Positions 39,134 to 54,100 of a stretch of DNA of 64,000 nt are shown here, in pieces. Under the pieces are notes generated by a model, which was given only the letters and a program-made list of their open reading frames with translations, ran no database searches and was not told where the DNA came from. Made by a program: the position numbers and the translations under genes. Numbering within the stretch: the first letter of the stretch is position 1; each line of letters opens with the position of its first letter. Source of the DNA: Ephydatia muelleri (taxonomy: Eukaryota > Porifera > Demospongiae > Spongillida > Spongillidae); assembly GCA_013339895.1 (NCBI GenBank), contig JABACO010000016.1, positions 3,367,767 through 3,431,766 on the forward strand. Direction: 5' to 3'.

Positions 39134-42100
39134 CTAAGGTGACAAATCAAAAGCTCCATATATAAGTTGTACAGTAGTACTGAAAACACAATATCTATAT
39201 TGAAAAATGGTGCCAATCCTGCAACCCAGGATGTGATGAAAATGGAGTAATGCAAAAATGCGAACTCGATCTAGAACAAAGTGAATACAATGTAAGCACC
39301 TTTTGTCAGAGATCTCTATTGTAACATATTCAAGCATTTGTGGTGATATATAAAAATGTATTTTGCTGTCTTGCACAAGCACAGTGCCGACGTTATGAGG
39401 TCCTATACCCCATAAGATTCAATAATTTCAGGTAGAAGCGTCCACATTGCTTCAAATATGGCGTATACTTACATGGGTCCATTGGCCATCATTCGTAAAT
39501 TTTTACTTATCCGTTACCCAGATACAGGTTACAAATATATCTACATTCCCATTCATTTACGTATTATTATTATTCCAATTTGCAATAAATTAGGACAGTA
39601 ATGGTAACACACGTATATCTCACCACCAGTCTAGCTACAATACAAACTAAATATTAATAAAACATAATACCACAATGATCAAAATCTTATAGAACGTTCC
39701 ATATAATCTTATTGAGGCAGATATTATTCAGTCTGCTCTTACAATCATAAAATGAAAAGCACTTACGTTCTTGCTGCAGTGTTAGTTGTAACCAGAACAT
39801 GGTCATGCCCACCAATTTGAGCACCACAATGGCATGTGTATGTAACCATTGGTCGGCCACACTGCAAAGACACAATGTAAAACCTGCTACAAGACATGGC
39901 AACCAATCAAGAGTACTTACTTCAGTAACTAGATATGGATGTCCTCTTGGACATTCTAGCAGGTAAATGGAATATATAAATATGCTGAAGAATCTTTGCA
40001 TAAATTGCTCACGGTAAAATTGTCCAGAAATAGCTCTGCGGACATCGGGTAAATTATCTTCAGGCATGGTGGGTAGGTATGCATTCTATTCATAAAGAAC
40101 CATATTATTGGTGGAGAGATGCAAATACTCATGCAATACCACCACAAAAAGCTTACCACCAAAGCACTTGGATTGTTCAGCATGTTGACAAAAGGTGCTA
40201 GCACATCTGCATCTTTTTTAACTGAAAGGACTATGGCTGTATGTATTGCTATTGCAGTAAGGTCTCTTGCTAATGAAGGCTGTTGTGGTGTGACTTGTAA
40301 TTGAGCCAGTGGACCACTTTGCTGGTTCATGAGAAGTGTTCGTGCAATCCATATCAGCTACATAAAGAAACACTCATGGTTTGTACAAGACAGGTACAAT
40401 AAATCATGCACAACAAAGAAAAGAAATACTGTAAAAAGCCTCGAAATACATGTAGTAACACCAAAATAAACAATGAATTACAGTGTTTTGAATGTATTAT
40501 ATACATAAAAATTCAGAGTGTAATTAATGACTTTCCTTTGCCAGTCTGTGGTGTGTGTGTGTATGTGTGTGTGTATGTGTGCCAATAACCGGCATAATAT
40601 CAACCACAATAATGACCTAGCATACAGTACAGTTGCCCTTATGGATAATATAGACCAGCTACGAATACTGCTATATGTGCAAGTTCTACATGGTTTTCTG
40701 TAACACTTTAATGAAAAGTTGGTACTGTATAGAAAAACAGCTTGATCAAAACCATAGCCTATCCCCATTTACAATTCCATTCGCTTAATCTGTGATCTCT
40801 CCTAACACCAATGAATGGAACCTGAATATAATATTTGTACAAACAAATATTAATGTACATTTCTATGACTTCAGATGAAGCGTACATACTATACAAACAT
40901 GCAGTTTCAATCTAAACAGACAACACAATATAATGAAATACTTATGTATTCACACATTTATCAACTCTCCTCCCCCTCCCCTCCCCAATCAGCATAGATG
41001 CAATAATAAAACATTTCTTCACACATATAATGAAATAATATTAATATCACATACATCGTTGCCAAGTTGTGGCTGACTTTTGATGAACTCATCAATTACT
41101 GTAGCAGCCTAAATATAGAGACCAAAGCAGTGAACCTGTTGCTATGATGTTTTTCACAGCTTTACATTTGTGGGAATCCGTTTAGATGGCTGAATGCTTG
41201 CTTTGCTCAATGTTGCCACTTCAAATACTGACAGTGGTAGATATGATATCTTGTACCCCGCCTGTGCCTATATCACGTATTGCACAGAAGTAGCATACAT
41301 AACTGGAATCATTTAATAACAGTTGCAAATTACCTTAACAACATCAGACAACTCTTTAACAAGATTTCCATAAATAGCTCCAGACACAGCATCTCGAACT
41401 TTCACATAGTCAGGTCCATACATAACAAATGGATCCCTCTTTTGGTCCTAACAACAAAAGGTTACACTCTTCATATTCACATACAAAAACCAGCTACAGT
41501 GCTTACAACATACCTGACCCTCGTTTTGAAGAATCTCAGGCACCACCCAAGGATGGTTGGCAACAATCTTTTCAAGACATGCAATTCCATAGTGTCTTAC
41601 AATCAGCTTCAGAAGGAAAAAAGATGGACCAGTGCAAACAGATGGATCAAAGTCATTGAGGGTACTGTCTGTACAGATCTTATTGGCAATTTGGATTAGG
41701 CGATGAGCAACTATTGGTTGTTCATCAACTGTCACCTGCCTACGAAGAACCTCAGCCACCACAGAGAGGCCATAACGCATGTGTGAAACCTTTTCCAAGT
41801 ACAACACTGAAACGTCTGCAAACCGACGTGTGTGTTGATTACCTAACACAGTATAGGCCTTCTCCAAAATGTCAACTACATCTTCATCTGCGATTTCATT
41901 CAACGATTTCACTGAGAGTTCTTTGTAGGTGGAATCCTATCCAGGTATGGACAGAGAATAGAATGACAATGGAACAACATGTAAGAATATTGGCCAAAGC
42001 AAACTTAAAGTCAAGTATGGATCCACAAAATGTGTGACTAGTGGCCAATAGTACCTTGTTTCACTTGGATTAATGTGGCTTTTAAAATAAATACACAGTA

Positions 42101-45100
42101 CTGGATATTATACATGAAGCCAGTCACAATACTTTCCTTCTACTTGAGGTGGTTCCTTACTACTATTGGTCAAAATCAATGCAGAATAGGAAACGAAATG
42201 GTGATATGAAAAATTTGAGCAGTCTTGGAGAACAAGATGTTGCAATTCTAAATGCACAAAACAAGATTAATTCATCGAGATAATCTATCACCATCCCTAC
42301 TGTCTGTACATATAATTTTAAATGATTTGTTTTAGTAGCATTACCGTGGATGCACAAACCTCAAAGCACTGAACACACAAAAGGCAAAGACCCTGGTCGA
42401 TGCCAGATACTGCTCGTCTTGATTTCTCAAAATAGTCTTGAAGATGCACTTTCACCTGCTCACTTCTATTCAATGAAAGAATTAGCTTAGAACATTATTT
42501 TGTTTATGTACAGCTGGTTACCTTTGATCGACTAGAAGTTTCAGCAAAAAAGATCTAATCACAGGTACGGAATCAGTAGTTGTTTCAGAATAGGTGAGCT
42601 CTTTAGTGGTAACTTCAGCATCACCCTTCTCAGAAAACACAGTGTCAATTAGCATCTTGATCAGCCTGTCCTCAGGAGTGCCATAACCAAAGCACAGAGT
42701 GGACACCACTTCCATGAAGAACACGTGACAATCATTTCTCAGTGCCTTCAATTGTGCAGGCTTTCCTCTGGATTTGGTCAGAAAGGTACCTTTGCTATAT
42801 ACAGAAAAAATGATATACTCACTTTAAAGTCCTCTTGAACTCAGAATCCATTGAATTTAACACTTTTTTCATCTTGTCTACAGCATCAGCTTCATGAAAG
42901 TCAACATGACTTTTCAAAAACTTTAGATTGTGGGAAAAATACTCAGTAAGATATGTATACATGTATGTTCAGAGTATCTGCAACTATCAATTACCGAGTG
43001 CAACCTTCTTGCATAAACAACTGTCCCTTCATGTTTCAGGATGATGTGTTCCACAAACAGTTTTATAGCCAGGATCATATACCATCGGGACCTTCGGGAC
43101 GATAAATGAATATGACATTGTAGTTTGCCACAAACTGCATCATGTATACATGTACTGTTACTAACAATAATATATAAACCATATGCCATTTCCACCATTT
43201 CCATAGTGCACACAAATATTAGAACAACTAAATTAATGTTCTACATTATTGGCTTTCCAAGACAGAATGTCTCGATCTCTACAGTAATGCTACAAATCTG
43301 CATGGATACTACTTAAAAGTGAGTACTTTCTTGAGAATTTAGGAGTGTTGTAAAACAAAGGAGAAGGTGCTGGACTAACAATGCCTGTAGACTGATGGAG
43401 ATTAATACATGTACTCGTTAATGATAACTACTGTAGGTGTATACACACATGACACGATATCATCCTTCCAAAAAAAAAAAGCAGCTCATTTAACACCACC
43501 TTTAAAATAATAATTCAAATTAATTTATCAATCTCAATGAGCTGCCATAGATACATAGATTCATGACCAGATGAAGATGCTGTGCAAAAATAACTATTTC
43601 TTTCAGTTATGTTCTCTTGGTATAGTAGTGATCATGCATTGTTGCCTCAAATAGTTACTCGCCACACAAGTCTATTTGCACAAGTGTGGTTGCCAAACAG
43701 GCTGTAAAAAATTCACATGCTGTAAAACTATTTTTTATTTGAATGAGTTGCATATATAGTATTCACTTATCTATGCACTTATTGTAGTTTGAACCTTCTG
43801 ACAAAACCACACATGGGGCTGTTCTCTAATGTTGATGGGGACCAGTGTCATATACAAAATATTGCAGCTTGAACACATAAAAAGATATCTGAGCTTACAC
43901 AGATAAGTCTAAATCTAAAAGCACTTATTACCCTTAATTCAAGACAATTACATCCTATAATACAAAGGCTTTGGCTTTGAAACTATGAACCGCTGACTGC
44001 ACCTGGAGAATGGCAAAGGCGTTGTTGGCAAGAGCAAAATAGAATCGACAGCATTTTGGGATTTCTGAACATCTCTCATCCAGGTTTTCAAGGTTGCACG
44101 ATCCTTCATAATGGGTGGCTCCAATTGCTCATATGCCTTTTCAACTGCATGAAGATGGAGAACCTACAGCAAAAAAATTCATACAATTATACATTCACAA
44201 ACTATCCAGAACCAACCATTTGGTCATGGCTGTTACACGGCTGCATTGAGAGTACAATGCTTGGAATTTGCTGGGACAGTTGCCCAAACCAAAGCAACTC
44301 TGCCTTGTGGGTCTCATAAACTACATGCAGAGTGCATATTCTGACAGTCAGAGACCTATGACCATCAATGGAGCAAAATCGAGTGCCACAGGTCAGCTGG
44401 TTAAGAGCATCAGTAACAAGCTAAGGAAACAGAGGTTATTAACAGCATAATAGTCATGCACACATGACTCGTACATTGCTCTCCTGCGTTGATACTTCTG
44501 CATTCGTATGATAGGTTCTGTGCACGCTCTTCACATAGTCGTGCAGGTAACAGTGGTACAGCACATCATCATCTGGTGCAGATCCCAGCACCTCGCCAAG
44601 CGAAGTTTGTGAAACAAGTGAACACACTTGTTTCATCATTTCTGTAGATTTCTTCCCTGTAACGGAAAATATAACTTTTGATATGCAAAAGTTCCAAACA
44701 TGCCCCACATGACTCTGACAGTGCAGATCCCATCCCAAAACTGACTAGCAGCAGGTCAAGTATGGAGTTCAATGATAAATAAATGAAATGTCTCACCTCC
44801 ATAGTTAGACACACTGCTCAGCATACTGTCAACTGCCTCCTTGATGATCCAAAAGAAGGGCATTTGACACTTAAAGTCCTCTGACACTCTTCCTCCACCA
44901 AGATCAGATTTTGGATTGGTTGCTATATCTTCATAATTGAACTGTATGACATCAGAATTACTGAACATGGAGAGCCAAAATTTGGATATTGAATTATTGT
45001 CTCTGCTTTCGTTGGCCAGATTTAGGTTGCTATACTGATCGCAAAATGCAATCACTGCCGCAAATATTGGAGTGATAACTTCATCAAGTCTCCTGGTCAG

Positions 45101-48100
45101 TGAATTGCGGAAGGTTCCACTCTGCTGCAGTCTTCGACAGTCAAGTGCTTCATTCAGTACCCAATCCTTGTCAAACCCCACTACCTCATCCCTTCTCAGT
45201 AGCACTCTGTATATGGCCAACCAGTGAATCATAGAAACTAGTATCACCTGTAGTTTAGATGGACAAGATGAGTAATGAATTTTGTGGCAATGTAGGTACA
45301 TGTACATGCAGTATGGGAAATCGCATTGCCTGCTTTCAAAAGTACGAAACAATATGCTATATGTATCTACACAATAATACACAAGTAAATGATGGCACGC
45401 TTAATGCACATGGCTATTGCTTAGTAATGAACCCTAATGATACTCTTCTTAGTGTCTTTGCAATTGATGTTCCTATAGTGCATGGTCCTGTGATGCAATT
45501 TTGACAACTTACCCACAGGTGATTGTGGACATTTTGGTATGAGATCATGAAGAATTGCAATGCGTTGAACAGCTCTGTCTTTGTTGTTAGACATGTCCCG
45601 TAGCTTTGCTGCAGCAGCCTGTATGCAGAAATACAACCTCTGGTGTTGAGGCACAATGTGGGGAAGTGGAGGACTGCATTCCATTTCCTCAGATGGCAAG
45701 GACTGGCGATCCTCACTGGAGTCATCCACTGACACTGTGCGTTGGATGTGGGGTGCACCAACAAACAGCTCACTTATCCTGTAATTCATCGCATCTCTCA
45801 AAGTAAACTGCTCCAATTCTGTTGAATGAAGTTCATCAATATGAACCGACATCCATGGTTCTCCCTGGAACCCAACAAAGGATGAACCAGTTGTGTGTGG
45901 AGGCAACTGAATAATAAACACAACATGTGTCATTCCTTGCTGAAAAGCAGCCTTTGCACACTGATCGTAGACACGATATCGAGCACAAGCTATCAGGTCA
46001 CCGTAGAGATGACCAGCCTCACACTGAATGATCAAGAGAGTGTTGTACACCGTCTTGGTGTCTCGCTTGAATGATGAGCTGTTGTAGGAAGAACAAGGAG
46101 GAATGCTCACTACTGATCAGTTATAATCAAGGTAATCTAACCTAATCTTGTTGCAAAAGTCTAGCTCTGTGTTGAATTCTTGCACTAGATAGCAGGAAAC
46201 ATGAGACTTAGGCATATGAAGCCCATTTGCAATGTCATCCACTTCATTATTGGTCAAGAGGTGACTGCTAGTAGTGACCTATGGATTGATACAATGACAT
46301 TTAATCGATAATCCCAAGTGCACATGCATACAGTACCTGTATCAGGAGACCTTTAGTTGGAGCTGATTGAATAAGTTTGTTGGATAGAAATTCACGCAAG
46401 GAGGAATGGCACTGATGATGGAAATAAATATCATTGAGTCCTAGCACTTCTGATCGCAAAGAAGATGAACTTTTGAGGCGAATGAGAGCTGCAGGAGAAG
46501 CTGTTTGCAGAAGCAACCATTTGCTCTGCATCAGGACCTACAAGTGAAGGTGATCATAATGACAGCCAAAGACAAGACATAAACCAAGTTGCAATACTAC
46601 TATTAGACTTACAGCTTCACTCCAAACCCCTGACCCTTCCTTTTCAAGTACTAACGCCTCAGCTGATAGGTGTGCTAGATCCAGTATGAAGTGGTTTGTT
46701 GCTGATTTTTCTCTGAGTTGCTGCTGCAATTCACTCATGCAGTATGTGGCCTGGAATACCACAGCAGCTGGAGTATCATTCTGATACCCTACAAACGCAT
46801 CTGCTCTACCGAACTTTTGGTTTCTGTAAACAAAAGTCCCACAAATAATGCCAAACATTTATGAACCAGTGCTTGTTAATTTTATACCTATACAATATTA
46901 CCAATCAATAAAATAAACATGTTGACACATTAGTAAATGCAAAAAAGCTCGACATACATGTACATGTAGTTGCAAAGAATAGGAATTGAATTTTACACAT
47001 ATCTATGCATCAGAGATAAAAACCTGTTAAGATCCTCAATGTTGCAGAACTGATCAATCCACTCATCAAATATGTCCAGAACATCATGTTGCCAATTGGA
47101 GAGAATTGACTTAGTGAGTACAAAATGCTTCTCCAGCCGATTTATCAGAGGAGTAGGAAACTTTTCATACACAGCCGCCTTTTCCGCAATAAGGATTAAT
47201 CTAAAACCATAACACGGAAATGAACAGATTAATGATAGATCGATCAAGCGCCTACATGTAGGCGAAAAGTGCTGTTTTAGCCTACGTGTAGGCGTTCTAT
47301 TGCATTGTATGGTCCTCGCATTCGATACCGCATAAAACTTTGAACTCGAATGAAGTAACACTTAAGCATAGGCCTTCGTTTCTAATTTGCATTGGAGCTC
47401 ATTCAACCATCGGCACTTTAGATACACAATCTAGATGGAGGAGCGTACAAAAATTGCCCACGATCGTGATGAAAATGAGTATAAAAGTTGGAAATCGTGT
47501 GTATTTGGCAAAAAGAGTTCAAATTATAGCTGCCTATAAAACGAAGAATGCTTCTAGTAAGTTTTTTGCAAATCGCAATAACTCCAGCTAAATGAGGGGC
47601 GTGCCCCAACAAAGCGTACGTGATACTAGCAGCTCGTTGGCGGTGTTTTCTGCAGCCACCTTGCAAGTAGCCCTCTTTAGTATATTGATCCCCATCATTT
47701 CAAGCGTTGGCTGTTTGTTCATTGTTTGGAATAAAGCGATGTGCAACGCCTACATGTAGGTTAACGCGCCTACGCGTAGGTGACGACCTATCATTAATAG
47801 CATTAAAGATGAAAAGGGCTTAATGCTTTATATGTTAATAAGCATTGAGTACTGATTTCAAATTACGCTATATCTTCCACTCTTACTTGAAGTTATCATG
47901 AACTCTGCACTTCACCCTGTGAGTCTGGAGCCCTAGGTCAACATAGCGATTTCCTCCATGATAGATATAGTACTATGGATAAAAATATTGTAAATCCTCT
48001 ACTTGATGAAGCTAGTTTTACCTGATTCAGTACATCATAAAGGCTTTCATACAAGCTTTCCAAATTCAATAAAATCACAGTGCGACCAGTTTCCATACAG

Positions 48101-51100
48101 ATCTTTATTTGATTAATATTCCGACAAACCTAGACAGCAGGAGAAGTGTGCATACATTTAGCATATGGCCCACAACAAGCATGTACACTGTAACATACTT
48201 GTGTGTATTCTTTGTCTCGTGGAAAACTGCTACCAAAAAGAACAAATGGTTCCATATGAGCTAGATTCAGTGTGTCAGTTTGTTCATCAGTTTGGTCTCT
48301 GGACTTGGTTGGTGAAATTTGCACAGCATCATGTAAGTAGTGGTGTAAAATGCGAAGTGCTGCGTAGTTTTCAGTCAAGAAAAGAAGGTAGCGATTTTCT
48401 CTGTGTATAGACAAACACCAGCATGATGATGAAGCATAACAAAGAGTAGGGTCATTAAATCAAATGTTCCATACCCATGCCAAGTAGTTTCTCTGGTTTT
48501 CAAGCTTGCTTTTATCAACTCCAACTGAGAGCACCCAGGGCTTACAATATCACGCAACTATAGGAAAAACACAAAAGCAAATGATTTCAATATAATGGTC
48601 CTTGTGGATTTATGTATATAAATAACTTACAAACGGTTAACATTTTCGACTTCCTATTTTCAACACTCCATCCTGCACTATTTCACTATGCGAATATTTT
48701 GGTTCCTTGCACAATCATAGTGCCGACGTTACAAGGTCCGATACCCCATCAGGTTTTAAACCTCCACATCTTTAGGTAGGAGCGTTCAAATCTCTTTAAA
48801 TTCAATGAGTACGTAGAGGGGTCCTGTCATTTTTGATTTGTTTAGTTCATTAATTTGCATCCTATCCATTACAGAGATACCGCTGTGCTAAGTAAATGCA
48901 CATTTTCCTGCTCGATTCCGCCAAATACTTCCCCCATACATTGAATTGGTGCGAAAAAACCGGGAAAATGTGCATCAACTTTGCACAGCAGTATCTCCGT
49001 AATAAATAAACAAACAGAACAAATCAGCAGCAACAGGACACTTCTATGTACACACTGAATTTGAAGAGATTTGAATGCTCCTACCTAAAGATGTAGAGGT
49101 TTTGAATCAGATAGGGTACCAGACCTCGTAATGTTGGCACTATGATTATGCAAGGCACAAATTGCAAACTACATGTACACAAAAAGAAATGGTGTAGGAC
49201 GACGATTGAAAATAAGGAATCGATAGCATTAATCGTACAGCAATTTTAGTTTTATGTTATAAACATAAAACGACAAGGGTCATTATCTCATAGAATGTTC
49301 CATTTTGTACTACCCACACTTACAAAATAAACGTGTGAGCATTGGCCAATAAGAGAACTGTTAATGAGGGCATATCATATGATTGAGGAGTTTTGATAGA
49401 ATTTCAAGCAGTCCATGATGCAACAATACCATCCATTCTAAATAATCTTGCAGTTGGCCTGGGTTATGGTTAGTTATAGGCTTAAAATAATGTTGTTCTT
49501 TAATTAGGAACATTCTGCAAAAAATGACCTAGCGCTTACTAAAATTTCCAATAGAAATGTAACACTTGCATTAAAAGGTATAGTTATATATTCAGCGCCT
49601 TACAACTCCATAACAGATACTCGGATTCTCAGTGCGTAAGAAGCAACGCGTAGAATATATTTCAGACTTCTAGAATATCAAAAATCTTGAAAAAACATGT
49701 ATCAGGTTCCTTTTCACAAAACGATAACGATTCAATTGATTTTTATTTTTATCAACTTGCCAAGGACAGATCTGCTCTGAATGCAAAGTACACCATCGAA
49801 AAGAAGTGTTTGTCAATTTGACTAGGTATTTGGTGTGTACCTACTGGTCCTCCTTTTGTGATTCAAACTGACCACTGGTCACTTGAATGACTAGACCGAT
49901 TAAAGGAAAATAATCACAGATCGATGCGACAGAGCCTAGCAGTGCAACATTATCAGTTCCAAGTGCAGTACAATCTGGGAAAAGCCAACACTAAAGCAGA
50001 TTGCAGTTGCAGAGGAGATGTCACACTGCATTCTGGTGGAAGACGAGTATAATTAATCCCTTCAGTGTGTTGCAAAAGAAGGGGTGTGGGGTGTGAAAGA
50101 TTGAAGAATTTCATCCAGTGAATGGCAGTCGTATACACGTGAAAATCGGAGACAATGAAACCTATACTGGAAGTTTGATTTGGTGCTAAGAGGTATTTCC
50201 TGAGAACTTGTATGGATTTGCAGTGGCCGATTGGGATACATGTACATTATGGTTTTTCTAAGCTATGCGTTTCCACAGCAACCTGTTTTCCCAAAAACCT
50301 ACACACTGCTGACTCTTTCACACATTTGCATGATCTGCAGCGACTGTTTACCCCATTGCATTTGCAGCATGGCATAAATGCTCCCCACCAGCCGTGTAAA
50401 TGTACATCATCCATACTGTCTGACCACTTCTCACATCCCATCCACCCACTTGAAATGTTACACAACGGTCCCATGGAAGCGGAACCCCTTGGGATGCCTG
50501 CATTGACACCTATGCTCCTCCTCACTTGCCACATGACAGTGGGTCAGGCAGAGAATCAGTTAACGTTTTCATCTGTGTTGGTTGAGTACTCTTTCCCTGA
50601 ACTTCCTGTAAGAGCTAGGTCACCAACCTTTAGACACCAAAGATTGCAGCTCACTGATGCTTTGCTGCTCAATGGCAAAATAGCCTCCATCCATGGAAAA
50701 ATTTTACTTTCTCCCCTGGCCTTTTTTTTGTATTACAAGTTAGTTTTGAGTTATGACTAGTGTACTATGTGTTGTTTTTGATTTGTATTATTTTATTTTA
50801 AACAAATTAACAAATGAACAGTTAAGCAAATTAGATAATTAAATACTCACAGGTCATTTTAATTCATAGTATTTCAGATCCTTAACAAAGATGACACATG
50901 ATTTATAGCCGAATCATAAATCTAACACAGATGCAAAATAAAAACAGCTACAGGGTGGCACTTTTACTAACTTTGTAGATTTCATTGAATACTATCCCAA
51001 ATACGGTCTTACTTGAAATGAGGAGCAAAATGTTATGTGGGTAAATGGCAATCATGCAATCCGCACTATCCATTTTATCTGTGCAGTTATTTTAACTGAC

Positions 51101-54100
51101 ATTACTATATTGAAGTTACGCAAGTAGAAATTAACTGGGAATAATATAGATAGTGTCGATGATAATGATGATGGAAGGTGAGGGGAGGAGGTGATGCATG
51201 AGGTTGCGCAAATATTCCTCTCACATGTCAGCATGTCATTTATTGGAGGGAACTAAGTAGACCGTTTGTAACAAATATAGCTGCAGCAAAAGAAACCTTG
51301 ATCGCTACCACAATGATGCATAATGAACGTCTGGTTACAGTATGTGTTCATCAATTTCAATAAGGTGTGCTTATTTGGACACTATGAATTTGCAACAAAT
51401 GAAAACTATTCATATATGCAATGAAAAAGGATTTGAGAACAAGGGTTGGGCAAATTACATAACACACATGTAAGCGTTTACAAAATACCCTGCCTTCCAA
51501 CCAACATGTGCATAAAATGTGAGCATGGCTCAAATTTTCTCAGTTAGCTCCATGACAGAGGATGGCATGTACTATGGCCCTCTTCTCACTTTTATTTACA
51601 GATACTAAATGACTTCAGTTCATATTCTATACCTGATCAGGAATTGAACCATGTTCTGGATCTGCTGGAAGTGAAATACGCTTTCGAAATACTTCAACAG
51701 GATCAAATTGTTCCAGTCCACCAAAGTTTCGTCTAACAGCATGCTCCAATGACTGCCAGTTGAGTGGATGAGCATTTGACTTTGCACAGATCCAGTACAG
51801 CATTTTGACCAAACTGTAACAGAAAATGGTATACTTAAATGCATATGTACCATACACCGTACATATGTATATGAATATGAAGAACAATTGATATACAAAC
51901 CTGTAAAAATCTCTTAGCCCAAAAAAGTCTCTCTTTTGTTGCTTACAGATTTCATCATATGCTTCTGACAATGGAGCAAATAATCCTTCCAGCCTCTCCC
52001 TTACACGATCATTGTCTTGATTTGAACATATCCCCCTTGCACTCAAAGTTAGCTCCTCACTGGTAGGCTCTCCTCTTGTTAGCATGACCCCTCTATTCAT
52101 CTTGGCTGGATCCAAAGCCCAATTGGATATTCCAATGAATGCCACTCTTTTTTCTCTTGCAATAATCTGCACACAAACATGATCATTGATGTACATATAC
52201 AAGTACCATAAAAAAGACAAAGAATTGAAATAAATAAAGCATACCTGCTGCGTATCGTCAGCTCCTTCTGTGCCATCTTCCAGAAGTGGATGCAATGCTT
52301 TCAAAGGAAGGTTTGGGGAGTCTTCTGCCAGCCCCACTTCATCCAGGACAACTACAGACACAAATTCAGCCACATTACGGTTTTGTTGAAAGTGTGAAGC
52401 AGTTTTAAACACTTCTATGACACTCTCAGGAGTAGAGAGTTGACTGCACTGGTAGGAGAACATATGAACCTGTAGGTGGTAAGCAACAAGAATTAATATC
52501 ATTGCATACATGCGTACTGCATCTCACACCTGTTTGAAATGGCGAAGTAAAGGATGTTGCGAGGCTTTGCCTTGCATTGAAGAAGAGACTATACTCTTAG
52601 CAAGAGATTTTGAACTGCCAGGCTTCCCAACCAGAAACAGTGGAATACGGAGCTCTATGCAGATAACCATCATGAACACATTTTCTCGAAGTGCTGAGTT
52701 TCTGGCAATGTTGGGTCCAAGTAGCATTCCATCCAGAAGTACTTCTTGGCACCTGAAGAGATTGCATATACCTTAACAAAATACTACAGTTCAATGCAAG
52801 TAAATGGTACAAAGCATTTACTTCCCCTTGTTAGGAAACATGTTTACTACTATGCAGAGAATATCCTTATGTTTGGTTGTAAAGCGATGCCACAAGACCA
52901 GCCTAACAGGCCCTAAGATATGTGTCATATGCTTAGAACCTGATTCTGGAAGTGAAATTAGTGCTACACTTTCTAATCAATTAGCACCAGCACAAAAATT
53001 TATACCACTTGATTTCATCTTTGAACTGCACCACTCCCCCTGGCAGGGCTAGAGGTGGGATAAACTGCTTGGAAACACCATTTTCATAATCAGTTCTGTC
53101 TTGCAGCCTGGCATGGTAGCATACACTTAAGGCCAGTACAAGAGAACGAGACACAGGATCGGTCAATGGCTGCAATGAATAGTAGCAGACACAGTAACAT
53201 TGGAAATACTGATCAAGAAAGCATATAATTACCGTTTTCTTCTCTTTAGTTGCTTTTTCATTCATTGGTTCACCAAACAAATCTTTTTGTTCAAAAAAAT
53301 ATTCAAACACAATCATGCATCTTTCAACATCACGAAGGCTCACAAAGCTGCATTCATCCTGTGAACACAACACAAGGCAATATAAGCAATACTGTTACTC
53401 CATCTTAGCCTTACCTCACGCTTCCTCATATATTCTTGAGACCATGCCAGCACATTTGCAACGGAGACAATGTGTTGAGAAAGGGCTGCTATTTGCTTGA
53501 ACTAACAAAATTTACAATAATAAAGTTGAACGCACATATTAAGAATGCACATCACATACTGTAACTCACATGGTTTTTGACTATTTGTGCAACATATTCA
53601 CTTTCATTTTTTGTATTTAACTGACCGAAGTCATAGACAAGCGGTCGCATACTTGGAGGGAGTTCAAGAACTCGATACACCAATTGTCGTAAAGGAATTT
53701 TTCCTGTAATAATGTTAGAGTCATCATACATGTATGTTTCCAAATATTGACTTTACCAAGCCTATCTTGTGTTTCTGTAGATTTCACATAGAAGCCTAGC
53801 CCTGCTGACTCCAGCTTCTTTATCATTTTGTCTGTGTGCCTATAAATAATGCAAAATATACTACATTATATATCAATGGACTTGAATGAATTTACTTTCG
53901 GTATGGATTACAAGCAGCAATGAATTTGAGATTATTTGATATTGGTTTTCCATTGACTCTGCGATCACACATGATCTCTTTAATTAGTCCAATGGCATCT
54001 GTGGTGTTGGCCTCATCAAAAAATAGAACTGTATCAAGATTGTGAAGTCTGTTCTGTTCAGCTTGGGCTTGAGCTCTGTCAATAGCCTTTATGATGTCAT

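Noticed and set aside
40540..40585. Possible CRISPR-like or functional repeat at a GTGTGTATGTGTGT stretch
   Set aside because: It is a short interrupted GT microsatellite, and the window is eukaryotic.
42790..42823. A 28-nt intron (donor GTGAGT to acceptor TATATAG) at the missing-RING junction
   Set aside because: A 55-nt intron ending at TCCAG (42768) keeps the frame and matches the usual short-intron size of this gene, so it is preferred; neither version contains a RING.
50212..50760. 182-codon + strand frame in an RNF213-like intron
   Set aside because: The opposite strand carries a recognisable cysteine pattern, and the + frame has no motif or splice context.
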